61,127 bases of DNA, taken from Ignisphaera sp. (GTDB taxonomy: Archaea > Thermoproteota > Thermoprotei_A > Sulfolobales > Ignisphaeraceae). The position numbers and the translations under genes were made by a program. Of the stretch, positions 44,381 through 52,987 are shown piece by piece. Within the stretch, counting starts at the first letter, position 1, and each line of letters opens with the position of its first letter. The stretch covers positions 1-61,127 of the forward strand of contig JAVYNU010000010.1 of assembly GCA_038735125.1 (NCBI GenBank). Reading direction: 5' to 3'. A model generated the notes under the pieces. That model did not search any database, was not told the DNA's origin, and saw only the letters and a program-made list of their open reading frames with translations.

Positions 44381-45721
44381 ATGTTTATTACCTTTGTAGC
44401 ATTCTCCTCTTTTAATGAGGTTAATGAGATTATGTGCGATGCTGAGGAATTGCTGATGAGGATTAGAGAGAGCGTTCACATTGATTCGAATAGAATTATC
44501 AGATTTGATAATGTTGATAGTATAAGTTTATTTGACAATTTTAGAAGCTGTGTTATAGAGTCTGTGGTAGGAAATGACATATCAACTATCTATCATTGGA
44601 TTTCCCATACAAAGAAGATTCTTGATGAGTTAACCAAGCTTCTCAATATCCCTGGCTATACCTTCTCTAAAGAATTCTCATCATTTTTGTTAGACCCTTT
44701 TCAACATCTAAAGAAAAAGATATTTAACTATGCCTATGATCTTGTTAGGAAAGGTATGGGGCTAGAGGATTTCTATTCCAAGGTGCTCCAAGCAATCACA
44801 ACATCTATTAGAACTAATTTGAGGAGCTGTTATCAGATATGGGCACTGGCCTCTATAATGAAAATCTTAGGCGGAATGGGCTACACCATTGCCTATCCAG
44901 AGAACAGATATCTAAACTTTGATCGGAGTGGAAAACAGAAGCTTGGGGTTATACCACCAAACTTTATTTTGTTCAATATTGGAAAGGGCTATTTGAGTTT
45001 TTTCCATGAAGCTCCAAGGCCTCTTAGCTGGGAGGATACAAGTGATTTGCAGAAGGTCTGGGGTTTGTATACTGCTTTGAGACTTGATGTCATGGTGTAT
45101 AGTGGAAGGGTTCTAGACATAGTTAATTTATCTAATAATCCACCAATCGAGAGACCACAGGTGATATTAGAGTTCAAGGAGTTAGAGGATTGGTGGAAAA
45201 GAGCAAGGGATCTTAGAGGCTATTTCAGAAAACCTCTAACAGCCGAGGAGTGGAAGTCCAAATGGATTGAAGGTCTTTTCGAGGGGTTGGGAGAGGCGAT
45301 GAGCATTAAGAAAACTGAGGTTAGGAGAAGGATTGAGGAGGGGTCGTCTCTGAGAGTAAAAGAGTATCAGCTTATTCTCCTCTACAAATCCACCTACAAG
45401 CCTAATAGGATTGTTCTTGTATCGAGGAAGGAGATTCCAGCTAATATAAAGAAATGGCTTTTGGATGCTGGGATAGATGTTATAGACTCTGTTGAATTTA
45501 ATGAAATGAAACTTGAAGATGTGGCTCAGATTCTAGATGGATTCGTGTCATTTGGCTCTGTAAACAATGTTGTGATAGAGGTTTCTAGAGATGTTGCAAA
45601 AAAGCTTGAGGATATTAGGAGGTTGCTAGGGTTTAAAGACCTAAACGAGGTTCTTGATTATCTTTTTAAGGTCTTTAACGCTAAGAGTGGGGGTAATGAC
45701 AATAACTTTCTCTATAAATGA
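44381..45721 (+). CDS. Candidate PD-(D/E)XK-type protein in an XPB-Bax1 operon, unnamed
   Basis: A 446-residue protein of no family I can name. The N-terminal half is helical. In the middle, LRLDVMVYSGR (Asp, about 231) followed by RPQVILEFKEL (Glu-x-Lys, about 266) has the spacing of a PD-(D/E)XK nuclease core. The last 50 residues (VVIEVSRDVAKKLEDIRRLLG...LNEVLDYLFK) resemble a ribbon-helix-helix module. It overlaps the following XPB-like gene by 26 nt or more, so it is part of that operon and probably of the same complex. ATG 44381 is used; an internal ATG before CDAEELL is possible. Nuclease activity is inference. Confidence 0.6.
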   Translation: MFITFVAFSSFNEVNEIMCDAEELLMRIRESVHIDSNRIIRFDNVDSISLFDNFRSCVIESVVGNDISTIYHWISHTKKILDELTKLLNIPGYTFSKEFSSFLLDPFQHLKKKIFNYAYDLVRKGMGLEDFYSKVLQAITTSIRTNLRSCYQIWALASIMKILGGMGYTIAYPENRYLNFDRSGKQKLGVIPPNFILFNIGKGYLSFFHEAPRPLSWEDTSDLQKVWGLYTALRLDVMVYSGRVLDIVNLSNNPPIERPQVILEFKELEDWWKRARDLRGYFRKPLTAEEWKSKWIEGLFEGLGEAMSIKKTEVRRRIEEGSSLRVKEYQLILLYKSTYKPNRIVLVSRKEIPANIKKWLLDAGIDVIDSVEFNEMKLEDVAQILDGFVSFGSVNNVVIEVSRDVAKKLEDIRRLLGFKDLNEVLDYLFKVFNAKSGGNDNNFLYK

Positions 45722-47336
45722 GAAACTTAACAACGAGTTTTTCTCAGAATTGGATAAGATAGCAGATATTGTGAAATACGATGTGGAGTCACATACATGG
45801 ATATATAGATTAAATCCTGCCAAGGTCTCTTTCTATGGATTTGAAAAAACTATAGAATTTATTGTAAATAAGCTTGGGATAAACATACCGTTAAGAGCAT
45901 TGGAGCATCTTAAAAAGATTTCTTCTGAGCCTATCCATGTATTCGTTGATCTGAAAGATGATGCGCTACATCTATACCCATTGAATACAAGTGTTCTGGG
46001 TTCACTACTTGAGATGGGGATTGTAAGATATGATCTAATTTCCAAAGTGTTTAAAGCAAGGATAAGAGCTCTACACATGATTCTTGATCATCTTAATGAG
46101 GGTGGATATAGAGTTAAGCTGGGATTTCAGATAGATTACAGAGCATCTTTTAAATCATTTTTTAGCATCGCTCTTAAAACCTATCAGGAGGAGGCCTATA
46201 AAGCGTGGAAGGAGGCTGGATGCAGGGGTATTGTTGTTATGCCTGTTGGTGCTGGGAGAATGGCTATAGCTTTAAAGGCTATTGATGAACTGAAGGTCAG
46301 AACTGTTATCCTTGTTCCAAGCATAGATTCTTTATATAAGTGGGTTGGCTACCTAGTCAAGTATCTGAATGTCTCTCTCAAGGATATTGGCGTCTTTGGT
46401 GGTGGGAGAAGGGAGATTAAAGAGATAACAGTGATGACATATGACATGGCATCTTCCAACCTATGGAAAGTGCCAACTTATTTCGGTTTGCTGATAGCCG
46501 ATGAGTGCCACTTTGCTGTTAGCGATACCTATAGAAATGCATTAAACAATGTTACAGCTCCATATAGACTAGGCTTGACCCAAACCCCGAATAGAGATGA
46601 TGGGCTACACAGATACTATAAAGCTGTTCTTGGGCCAATAGTCTACAGCATAAGCTTGAATGAGTTTCGCGAAAAGAAATGTTTTAGGAGTCCAAAGGGG
46701 TTTATAGTTCATGTCGGGCTATCTAGAGAGGAGTATGAAGAATATAAAAGACTTATGAAGATGTATCTAAATTATTGTAGATCTGTTTACCCAAGTACTA
46801 GAGACATTGGAGAAAGGTTTAGAAGAGTTTTGGAGCTGAGTCCATTAGATCAAGGGGCCAGAGAGGCGCTGAGAGCTAGGCTAAAAGCAAGGAAAATAGT
46901 TTTGAACATTGATAGAAAGATCAGGGTTGTGGAACGTCTTTTGAAGAGGTTTGAAAACGAGAAGATTTTGATATTTTCTAAGTATCCAGGGGTTGTGAGG
47001 AGAATAGCTAGACAACTTCTTATTCCCAGGATATTGCCTGATACTCCAGAGGATGAGAAGAGGGTTTATCTCAAGATGTTCAGATATGGCGATATAAGGG
47101 TCTTGGCTACATCGATAATCTTTGATAAAACATTTGACAACTTTCCAGAGCCAAATGTGGCAATAGTTGTGAGTGGTGTGATACCTGGTAGAGACTACGT
47201 TAAGAGGATACTCGAAATACTTAAGCCTGGAGACAAACAGCCTCTACTAATAGAGATAGTCACTAAAATTGGTAAGATAGAACCATCAATAGAGATGAAA
47301 GAAGCTGAACAAAATATGCAGGTGGCCAGTCAATGA
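45696..47336 (+). CDS. XPB/Rad25-like SF2 helicase with altered Walker A
   Basis: About 546 residues. The N-terminal region resembles the XPB damage-recognition domain. The SF2 core has a Q-motif-like YQEEAYKAW (about 163), motif I PVGAGRM (183-189), motif II DECH (269-272) and motif III LGLTQTP (292-298), with late VSGVIPGRDYVKR near motif VI. The invariant Lys-Thr of Walker A is Arg-Met here, so ATP hydrolysis is probably weak or lost; motif III also departs from TATP. It is followed with a 4-nt overlap by a Bax1 gene, the usual XPB partner in archaea. ATG 45696 with GGGGGT upstream is preferred over 45654. Confidence 0.78.
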   Translation: MTITFSINEKLNNEFFSELDKIADIVKYDVESHTWIYRLNPAKVSFYGFEKTIEFIVNKLGINIPLRALEHLKKISSEPIHVFVDLKDDALHLYPLNTSVLGSLLEMGIVRYDLISKVFKARIRALHMILDHLNEGGYRVKLGFQIDYRASFKSFFSIALKTYQEEAYKAWKEAGCRGIVVMPVGAGRMAIALKAIDELKVRTVILVPSIDSLYKWVGYLVKYLNVSLKDIGVFGGGRREIKEITVMTYDMASSNLWKVPTYFGLLIADECHFAVSDTYRNALNNVTAPYRLGLTQTPNRDDGLHRYYKAVLGPIVYSISLNEFREKKCFRSPKGFIVHVGLSREEYEEYKRLMKMYLNYCRSVYPSTRDIGERFRRVLELSPLDQGAREALRARLKARKIVLNIDRKIRVVERLLKRFENEKILIFSKYPGVVRRIARQLLIPRILPDTPEDEKRVYLKMFRYGDIRVLATSIIFDKTFDNFPEPNVAIVVSGVIPGRDYVKRILEILKPGDKQPLLIEIVTKIGKIEPSIEMKEAEQNMQVASQ

Positions 47337-48601
47337 CCCTAGGCCTGTTCGATATACCACTTAAAGAATTTGAGGAAGGACTCTACAAACCAAGATATTT
47401 GGACACACTTTCTGATCAAGACTTAGTCAACTCCATTATACAGTTTTACAGCTCTATTGTCGGTATGAGGTTTGGAGATGTTGATTGGAATGAGCTAAGA
47501 ATAGCTATTGGAGATAGACAACTCTTTAAAGCTATAAGAAAGATTATGACAGGATTTTATACTCCTCTACGCGATATGAAAGTATGCGATACACCTGTAT
47601 CCCCCAAGGTTCTGAGGATACAAGCTTTTCAGCAAATCAATAAGAGGTTTGGTGGCTTTGCATCTTCAGAGAATAGACGAAGGATTATAAAAAACGTTAT
47701 ACATGCTCTTCGCCTTCCAAAGTCAATAGAATTAGATGAGGTTTTGTGGTGTGATGAGATAGACAAAGCTGTCATCAAGAAAGTTGAGGAGCCTTCTGTA
47801 GATAAGGTGGTGAAGGAATACAATTTACAAGTTTTCAATACATTGTGCAGAAATAGTATCTATATTGTTATATACTTTGGAGAAGATTGCCCAGCCAAAG
47901 ACATTATAAGATCCATCAATAGAAGCTCGAAGCTCTATGGAATTCTATGGGACGCTAAATACGCAAACAATGGCTATACAATCATGATTGAGGGTCCTAA
48001 GAGACTATTTGGCAAGGCATCGAGATATGGCTACAGAATAGCACAAACACTTTTAACAATCATCCCACTTTTGCGTGATTGCAAAGCTTATTGGTACATA
48101 GATGCAATTCTATATGCTAAATGGGCGGATATTAAGGTTCGTATGCTATCTAACGATATTGTTCCCCAGCTTTCGCTTGACCACTGGCTCTTAATAAAAC
48201 CTGTGTTTGATAGTAACATTCTTGAGAGAATATATGAAGCGTTGAAGGTGCTGGGACTCAAAATATCTAAGTGTGAAGATCCTGTAATAATCAATGACAC
48301 TATTTATATGCCTGACTTCGAGATTAGAGCCAATAACGATATTTTCTACGTAGAGGTTATAGGTTTCTGGAGAAGGGAGCTCGCTGAGAGAGTGGCAAAG
48401 AGACTTTCATTTATATCAAAAATAGTTAATAACATCATGGTTATAGCCGAAGAACCATTAAAAGAGTTTTTAGATGGTATAGAAATATTCACAATATACT
48501 ATAGAATTATTGATGGAGTTCCTAGAGCTCCTTACAAAAAAATAGTTGATTATATAACGAAAGGAATGACCAAGAAAAAGTCTCACACTAAAATAGTATA
48601 G
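47333..48601 (+). CDS. Bax1-type nuclease (DUF790), XPB partner
   Basis: The 422-residue protein carries the Bax1 nuclease motif near its C-terminus: MPDFEIRAN (Asp, about 323) and FYVEVIGFWRRELAE (Glu, then Gly-Phe-Trp), a PD-(D/E)XK variant typical of the family. N-terminal residues (LYKPRYL) also match Bax1 style. In archaea Bax1 cuts DNA beside bubbles opened by XPB, forming a minimal excision-repair machine. The 4-nt overlap with the XPB-like gene supports a complex. Confidence 0.82.
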   Translation: MTLGLFDIPLKEFEEGLYKPRYLDTLSDQDLVNSIIQFYSSIVGMRFGDVDWNELRIAIGDRQLFKAIRKIMTGFYTPLRDMKVCDTPVSPKVLRIQAFQQINKRFGGFASSENRRRIIKNVIHALRLPKSIELDEVLWCDEIDKAVIKKVEEPSVDKVVKEYNLQVFNTLCRNSIYIVIYFGEDCPAKDIIRSINRSSKLYGILWDAKYANNGYTIMIEGPKRLFGKASRYGYRIAQTLLTIIPLLRDCKAYWYIDAILYAKWADIKVRMLSNDIVPQLSLDHWLLIKPVFDSNILERIYEALKVLGLKISKCEDPVIINDTIYMPDFEIRANNDIFYVEVIGFWRRELAERVAKRLSFISKIVNNIMVIAEEPLKEFLDGIEIFTIYYRIIDGVPRAPYKKIVDYITKGMTKKKSHTKIV

Positions 48602-49258
48602 TGCACCTCAGTCTCAGTGTTCTTGACTATGATTTCTCCTAGCACTTTTACCCTATCTAAAAATAACATTTTTGTGCCAGCGACAAGGGTTACGCTTTAT
48701 TCGCAGATCACGTACCATCTCTGCACCTTTTTGCTTAGCCAAGATAACATATCTCCTCATCACAACCATTAACATTATTGTTATTAGAATCGTTGTAACA
48801 AACAGTGAAATCAACCATCACGAACCACAATGAAACCAGAACCCCTCTTGGCGGAAGCAACCGTTTAGACATCAGCTATTCTCCGATATAAAAAGATATA
48901 ATAATGAAATATTCAACTTTTTCCAGAGGCTATATGGTGTACTAGCAGAATTGCGGTTAATATTGCCATAAACTTGCGTATTAGTAGATTGCTATGGATC
49001 TTTAAACCCAGGGCTGAGGAAGGATCAGTTACATTAGATGTTATTCTGTGATTGACAGAGATTTTTGTGAAGCTATGAACACTTGGCTAAAAGCGGGTAA
49101 AGCATGTATCAGGCTCTGGATGCATACCAAGTACCCCAATAAGGATGCTAGACAAAGCAGAGGAATTAAAAATGGAGTGAAGCAAGCATCAAAAATATTT
49201 AAAAGTAATTAGATATATCGATCAGACTTGAAATCCCCGCCGAACGTGAGCCAATATT
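48602..49258. other. 657-bp gene-poor gap, one possible 53-codon minus-strand gene
   Basis: No convincing long gene is present. On the minus strand, TTG 48814 to TAG 48653 encodes 53 residues: an N-terminal hydrophobic helix (LFVTTILITIMLMVVM) followed by a basic tail. It could be a small single-pass membrane protein but has a weak ribosome binding site. The right half (48950-49230) contains short disconnected frames and looks like decayed or non-coding sequence. Confidence 0.3.
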
Positions 49259-49927
49259 ATGTTAACTAATAAGCGGCATCTAGATTGGTTGATAAGGTTT
49301 ATCAGATTTAAGCTTTGGTGGCTTAGAGCAAGGCCTATAAATGATGAGTTGCTTGTTGAGCTCTCCAACAGAATAGCAATGAGAATAGGCACAAAGCCTT
49401 TTAAAAATATCAAAGAATCGGATGTACAATTCTATAATGCGCTTGTGTTTGGAATGTCATGCAGAACAGTTGTTGTGACTAGTGCTCTTCGCAGTCTCTC
49501 AATAGATTATATAGAGGCTGTATTGCTACATGAATATGCCCATTGTAAATTTAGACATAGCATAAAGATAGCATTCATTGCTATAGCATTACTCTCTATA
49601 GTTGTTGGTGCAACTATTTATATTCTGCAATTCATAGAATCAATAATAGATGTGGTATTGATAATAACAATGTTCATAGCTATGTATATCATTATTCAGA
49701 TAATTCTAAGATATATAGCAAGAAGATACGAATTAGAGGCTGATCTCTTTGCAGTATCACATGCCTCTAATCCTTGCTCCTATCTAAAACTTCTCATGTT
49801 TCTTAGTCAAGGAGAGAAAAGTAAAAGAGGTGTTTCTTCAGAGCTTTTCTCCGCACACCCCCCAGCGATCACCAGGGTAGAAACTATTATAACAAGCTTC
49901 CCACAGCTAGTCAAATGCTTAGAGTAG
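49259..49927 (+). CDS. M48-family membrane metalloprotease (HtpX-like)
   Basis: The 222-residue protease has the zinc motif HEYAH (HExxH, about residue 92) followed by two membrane helices and the third ligand Glu in RRYELEADLFAV (about 164). SAHPPAITRVE is the M48 C-terminal motif. It is compact: the first helical anchor of classical HtpX is missing and the N-terminus is basic and amphipathic. It probably degrades damaged membrane proteins with its active site in the cytosol. Confidence 0.85.
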   Translation: MLTNKRHLDWLIRFIRFKLWWLRARPINDELLVELSNRIAMRIGTKPFKNIKESDVQFYNALVFGMSCRTVVVTSALRSLSIDYIEAVLLHEYAHCKFRHSIKIAFIAIALLSIVVGATIYILQFIESIIDVVLIITMFIAMYIIIQIILRYIARRYELEADLFAVSHASNPCSYLKLLMFLSQGEKSKRGVSSELFSAHPPAITRVETIITSFPQLVKCLE

Positions 49928-49931
49928 TACG

Positions 49932-50068
49932 TGGTGGGCCCGGGGGGATTTGAACCCCCGACCTACGGGTCTCTCCTCAACGCTCCAGCCTCCTCTCATC
50001 CCATGCGGTCGACAGACCCATAGAGTCTAGCTGGAGCCCGCCGCTCTACCTAGCTGAGCTACGGGCCC
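49932..50068 (-). tRNA. tRNA-Trp(CCA) with 60-nt intron
   Basis: Read on the minus strand: acceptor GGGCCCG pairs with CGGGCCC, D-arm starts GCTC, anticodon stem is GCGGG/CCCGT and T-arm is GGGGG/CCCCC. Removing the intron gives the seven-base loop CTCCAGA, with anticodon CCA (Trp) and G37. Discriminator A is followed by an encoded CCA. A relaxed bulge-helix-bulge can be drawn: a CTCC/GGAG helix with three-base bulges AGC and AGA, each cut after its second base, which gives the mature loop. Confidence 0.92.
49971..50030 (-). ncRNA. tRNA-Trp intron with box C/D-like guide elements
   Basis: The 60-nt intron contains GCTGGAGC (49982-49989), an 8-nt complement of the anticodon loop, preceded by GGGATGA (6 of 7 match to box C) and followed one base later by TTGA (box D-like). 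The fifth base before TTGA pairs with C34. A second element GGGTCT pairs with the 3' anticodon stem and is followed one base later by TCGA; the fifth base before TCGA pairs with C39. Euryarchaeal tRNA-Trp introns guide methylation at exactly 34 and 39. The D-like boxes are imperfect, so function is uncertain. Confidence 0.4.
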
Positions 50069-50389
50069 TCCAAATTTCATCTAGGTAATAGTCGTTGCCT
50101 CCCAGCCTTTATATACTCTTCTGCTTATGCGTAAAGACCTCTCACCCAAATTTAGCATTGCATGCCAATAAATGAAAGCACATATGGACATGTCTACAAC
50201 AATCAAATGCTTAGAAGCTCTAAAAGGATGAATACAATGAACTTTGGCGTACCTGTATCATTAACACTCTTATTGATCTCTTTATTTACATAGCACCACA
50301 TTATCATTGTAGATTTGAAGAAAGGATTAAATAAAAACATTGATTATAGTACATTCATTTACCAAAGCTGTTGAAAATCAGGTAATTAG
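50069..50389. other. tRNA-Trp promoter region and otherwise empty gap
   Basis: The minus strand carries AGTATATAAAGG (about 50107-50118), a TATA box about 44 nt upstream of the tRNA-Trp 5' end, predicting a leader of about 18 nt. From 50120 to 50389 I see only short AT-rich frames and no supported gene. Confidence 0.5.
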
Positions 50390-50911
50390 TCAATCAATTC
50401 GCGGTTCCAACACCTCCTTCGAAAACGTTATAAACTTATTGAAGGCTATATGTGCCAAGAATCCTGCGTCCAACTGTGGCTCACCACCTTTAAAAGCCTC
50501 TTCTTTATAGTGATATGCTAAAACTTCTCCCACAAAGAGTTCGTGATCTCCATATAGATGCTCACCAATTACCTTGCACTCAAGATTTGCTAAAGCATTT
50601 TCTATTATCGGGGTTCTTATCTTCGATGGATTGCCGAAAACTATCCTTGTTTTAGCGATTTTCGATGGGCCATGTTCGGATCCTGTTACCCAAACATCTT
50701 TTAGCATGTTCACATTTGGAACACTTACAACAAATTCTTTATACTTCTTCACAAGTTTGTAAGTGTATCTAGTTGGAGCAATAGAAACAGCGACTATAAA
50801 GGGTTTTGCTGATACTACTGTTACCCAATCTGCAGCCATAACATTTACCTCTTCGCCAAGCCTTCCCGAGACAATTAAATATGTTCTCAGTGGATACAAT
50901 AATCTGTACAT
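50390..50911 (-). CDS. Flavin reductase-like FMN-binding protein
   Basis: About 173 residues of the flavin reductase (split-barrel) family: LRTYLIVSG, NVMAADWVTVVSAKPFIVAVSIAP (FMN contact region, about 25-50) and a long helical-strand region ending GFLAHIAFNKFITF. Members bind FMN and reduce it with NAD(P)H or act as partners of monooxygenases. ATG 50911 is preferred over the GTG five codons upstream because GGGGTGAGG sits immediately before it. Confidence 0.83.
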   Translation of the reverse strand: MYRLLYPLRTYLIVSGRLGEEVNVMAADWVTVVSAKPFIVAVSIAPTRYTYKLVKKYKEFVVSVPNVNMLKDVWVTGSEHGPSKIAKTRIVFGNPSKIRTPIIENALANLECKVIGEHLYGDHELFVGEVLAYHYKEEAFKGGEPQLDAGFLAHIAFNKFITFSKEVLEPRID

Positions 50912-51290
50912 AGCCTCACCCCACAATAGTTAATCAGATGCAAATAAAAATGCTTATGAAGCATCTTTATCTTTTGCTGTAAAGCTAGAGCATGTTGCCC
51001 ATGGAGGTTGTGAGACATCGCTTATCTGAGAAGCAGCTCAAGCTATCCAATGTTGAAAATTTTAGAATGTCACATATTTCATATTGTTACTATCCCTAGA
51101 GCTAAGCTAAGTAATAGCTTTCTTGAAGATGAAAGGATATGGTGTTGTTATGTGGACTTGAGATCTCATTTGCCAACATTTAGAAGTAAGCTTGTTGTTG
51201 CAGTACTTCTCACGGGTGTTTTCTTGCAAACATTTAGAAAAAGTTTAGAAAGCTGTGCCAGTTGGTAGAGGTATTAGCTGGTGCAATAAG
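50912..51290. other. 379-bp gap without a convincing gene
   Basis: Plus-strand short frames occur (for example ATG 51002 with about 33 codons, and 51050-51268), but none has recognisable features and they overlap in different frames. The stretch may hold the promoter and leader of the M20 peptidase gene and possibly decayed coding sequence. Confidence 0.3.
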
Positions 51291-52544
51291 ATGCTTAAGG
51301 ATGCTTTGAATAGAATTGATGGAATGCATGAATATGCTGTAAAGCTTCTAATGGATATCATATCGAAGAGGGGTGTAAATCCTGATTATGGTGGTGAAGG
51401 CGAATATGATAAAGCGATGTACATTCTCGAAGTTGTCAAGAGCTGGGGTCTTGGCGAGACCAAGACAATTTATGTGAATGATCCTAGAGCTAAAAATGGT
51501 GTTAGACCAAACATACTGGTCTTTATTAGGGGTGAAACTAGCGAAAAGCTTTGGATAGTATCACACTTGGATGTTGTGCCACCTGGGGATCTAAATGCAT
51601 GGACCATTACAAAACCCTTTGAGCCCAAGTTTATTGATGGAAGGGTTTATGGAAGAGGTGCTGAAGACAATGGACAGGCAATAGTATCGTCTCTTCTAGC
51701 AGCAAAAGCTGTTGTTGATGCTGGGGCCAAGCCTAGGAGAACCATTGTACTTGCTTTTGTTAGTGATGAGGAGGCTGGCTCTAGATATGGAATGGAATAC
51801 ATTGTCAGTAACTATCCAGAGCTTTTCAGTAAAAATGATGTTGCTCTGGTTCCAGACTATGGGAAAAGTGATGGGAGATTCATAGAAGTTGCTGAGAAGA
51901 GTATCCTTTGGCTAAAAATCAGGTTCAAAGGCTTTCAGATACATGCTAGCACTCCACATAGAGGTGTTAATTCACATAGAATTGCTACAGAGTTTCTACA
52001 TCTGATGAACATCCTTATAGCAAATAGATTTGGATCAGAAAACCCCTTATTCGACCCTCCATACACAACCTGCGAACCAACAATGGTTAGAAACACAGCC
52101 GAGTCACCAAACATTATTCCAGGAGAGCACGAAGTTGTTGTAGACTGTAGGATACTACCTGAGCACCCCGTTGATGAGCTTCTAAAGAGCTTCAAAAACA
52201 TTGCTTCTACTGTAAAAGAGATGTTTTTAAAAGAGATTGAAAAGAATGTCTATCCAGATATCGAGATTGAAACAATAAACAAATTCAACGCTCCACAACC
52301 AACACTTGTAGACTCTCCAATAGTAAAAACATTAATTCAAGCACTAAAAGAGCTAAGAGGTGTAGAGCCCGTCATTGGTGGGATTGGAGGTGGAACATTA
52401 GCAGCAAGCTTCAGAAAATTGGGTATACCAGCAGTTGCATGGGCAACACTAGACAATACCGCCCATATGCCAAATGAGTACAGCAAGATAAACAACTTGA
52501 TTGAGGATGCAAAAATAATAGCATACCTGATGCTAAAATCATGA
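51291..52544 (+). CDS. M20-family metallopeptidase (ArgE/DapE/CPG2-like)
   Basis: About 417 residues of the M20 fold. Metal-site residues are visible in IVSHLDVVPPG (His-Asp), YGRGAEDNGQA (bridging Asp), VSDEEAGS (catalytic Glu-Glu) and the late LDNTAHMPNEY His. The dimerisation domain lies around GFQIHASTPHRGVNSH (about 215-235). The family removes acyl groups or cleaves small peptides; the substrate is uncertain. ATG 51291 with GGTG upstream is preferred over GTG 51255. Confidence 0.85.
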   Translation: MLKDALNRIDGMHEYAVKLLMDIISKRGVNPDYGGEGEYDKAMYILEVVKSWGLGETKTIYVNDPRAKNGVRPNILVFIRGETSEKLWIVSHLDVVPPGDLNAWTITKPFEPKFIDGRVYGRGAEDNGQAIVSSLLAAKAVVDAGAKPRRTIVLAFVSDEEAGSRYGMEYIVSNYPELFSKNDVALVPDYGKSDGRFIEVAEKSILWLKIRFKGFQIHASTPHRGVNSHRIATEFLHLMNILIANRFGSENPLFDPPYTTCEPTMVRNTAESPNIIPGEHEVVVDCRILPEHPVDELLKSFKNIASTVKEMFLKEIEKNVYPDIEIETINKFNAPQPTLVDSPIVKTLIQALKELRGVEPVIGGIGGGTLAASFRKLGIPAVAWATLDNTAHMPNEYSKINNLIEDAKIIAYLMLKS

Positions 52545-52626
52545 AGTTTCATTGGGATTCAACCTCTTCAAATTTTTTGTTCCCTAGTTTAATCACTGAT
52601 TCCAAACCGACTATTGTTTACAACTG

Positions 52627-52926
52627 AAAGCCTCGCCGTTTATGGCGGGGATGGCGAAAAGTTTTAAACTGTTTTTGGTTGTTAGGAGGATTGGCGTAGT
52701 TAGGCATAGAGTTGATTGGAGATGGTGGGCAATGAGGGTTTCCCAACCCTAATCATAATGATGGGGGTTGGCCCCGAGCCCAAGGCAGTGAGAGTACTGC
52801 TTGAGATGGAGGGATCTCTGACCACCCTCGACTGCCCCACAAATGACAGATGTAAACAGGAATAGATGCGGGGGAACCGATGAATCGCCTCAGGAACCCT
52901 CGCCCTTCAGGGCGGGAGGAGGTTAG
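52627..52926 (+). mobile_element. TnpB-less IS200/IS605-type relic (MITE-like)
   Basis: About 300 bp without an open frame, bounded by two related hairpins: CCTCGCC-GTTTAT-GGCGGGG (52631-52650) at the left and CTCGCCC-TTCA-GGGCGGG (52899-52916) then AGGAGGTTAG at the right. These are the end hairpins of crenarchaeal IS200/IS605 elements carrying tnpB. The GATGCGGGGGAACC...ATGAATCGCC run before the right hairpin resembles the sequence that follows tnpB in Sulfolobus elements; this is from memory, not a search. Neither tnpA nor tnpB remains. Confidence 0.6.
52742..52926 (+). ncRNA. Candidate omega-RNA (reRNA) scaffold of the IS605 relic
   Basis: A densely structured GC-rich stretch: CCAACCC/GGGTTGG (52743-52749 with 52765-52771), GCAGT/ACTGC (52785-52789 with 52796-52800) and the terminal CTCGCCC/GGGCGGG hairpin (52899-52916). 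Omega-RNAs of TnpB occupy this right-end position, with the guide being host sequence just after the element, here from about 52927. No TnpB gene is in the window. Confidence 0.4.
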
Positions 52927-52987
52927 ACAATCACATATAGCTTAAGTTTCATTGGTCTGGTTCTGACCTTGGCAATTAGATCTTTGT

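Noticed and set aside
51050-51268. A 72-codon plus-strand gene before the M20 peptidase
   Set aside because: No family features, no ribosome binding site and no coherent secondary-structure pattern; kept only as part of a gap.
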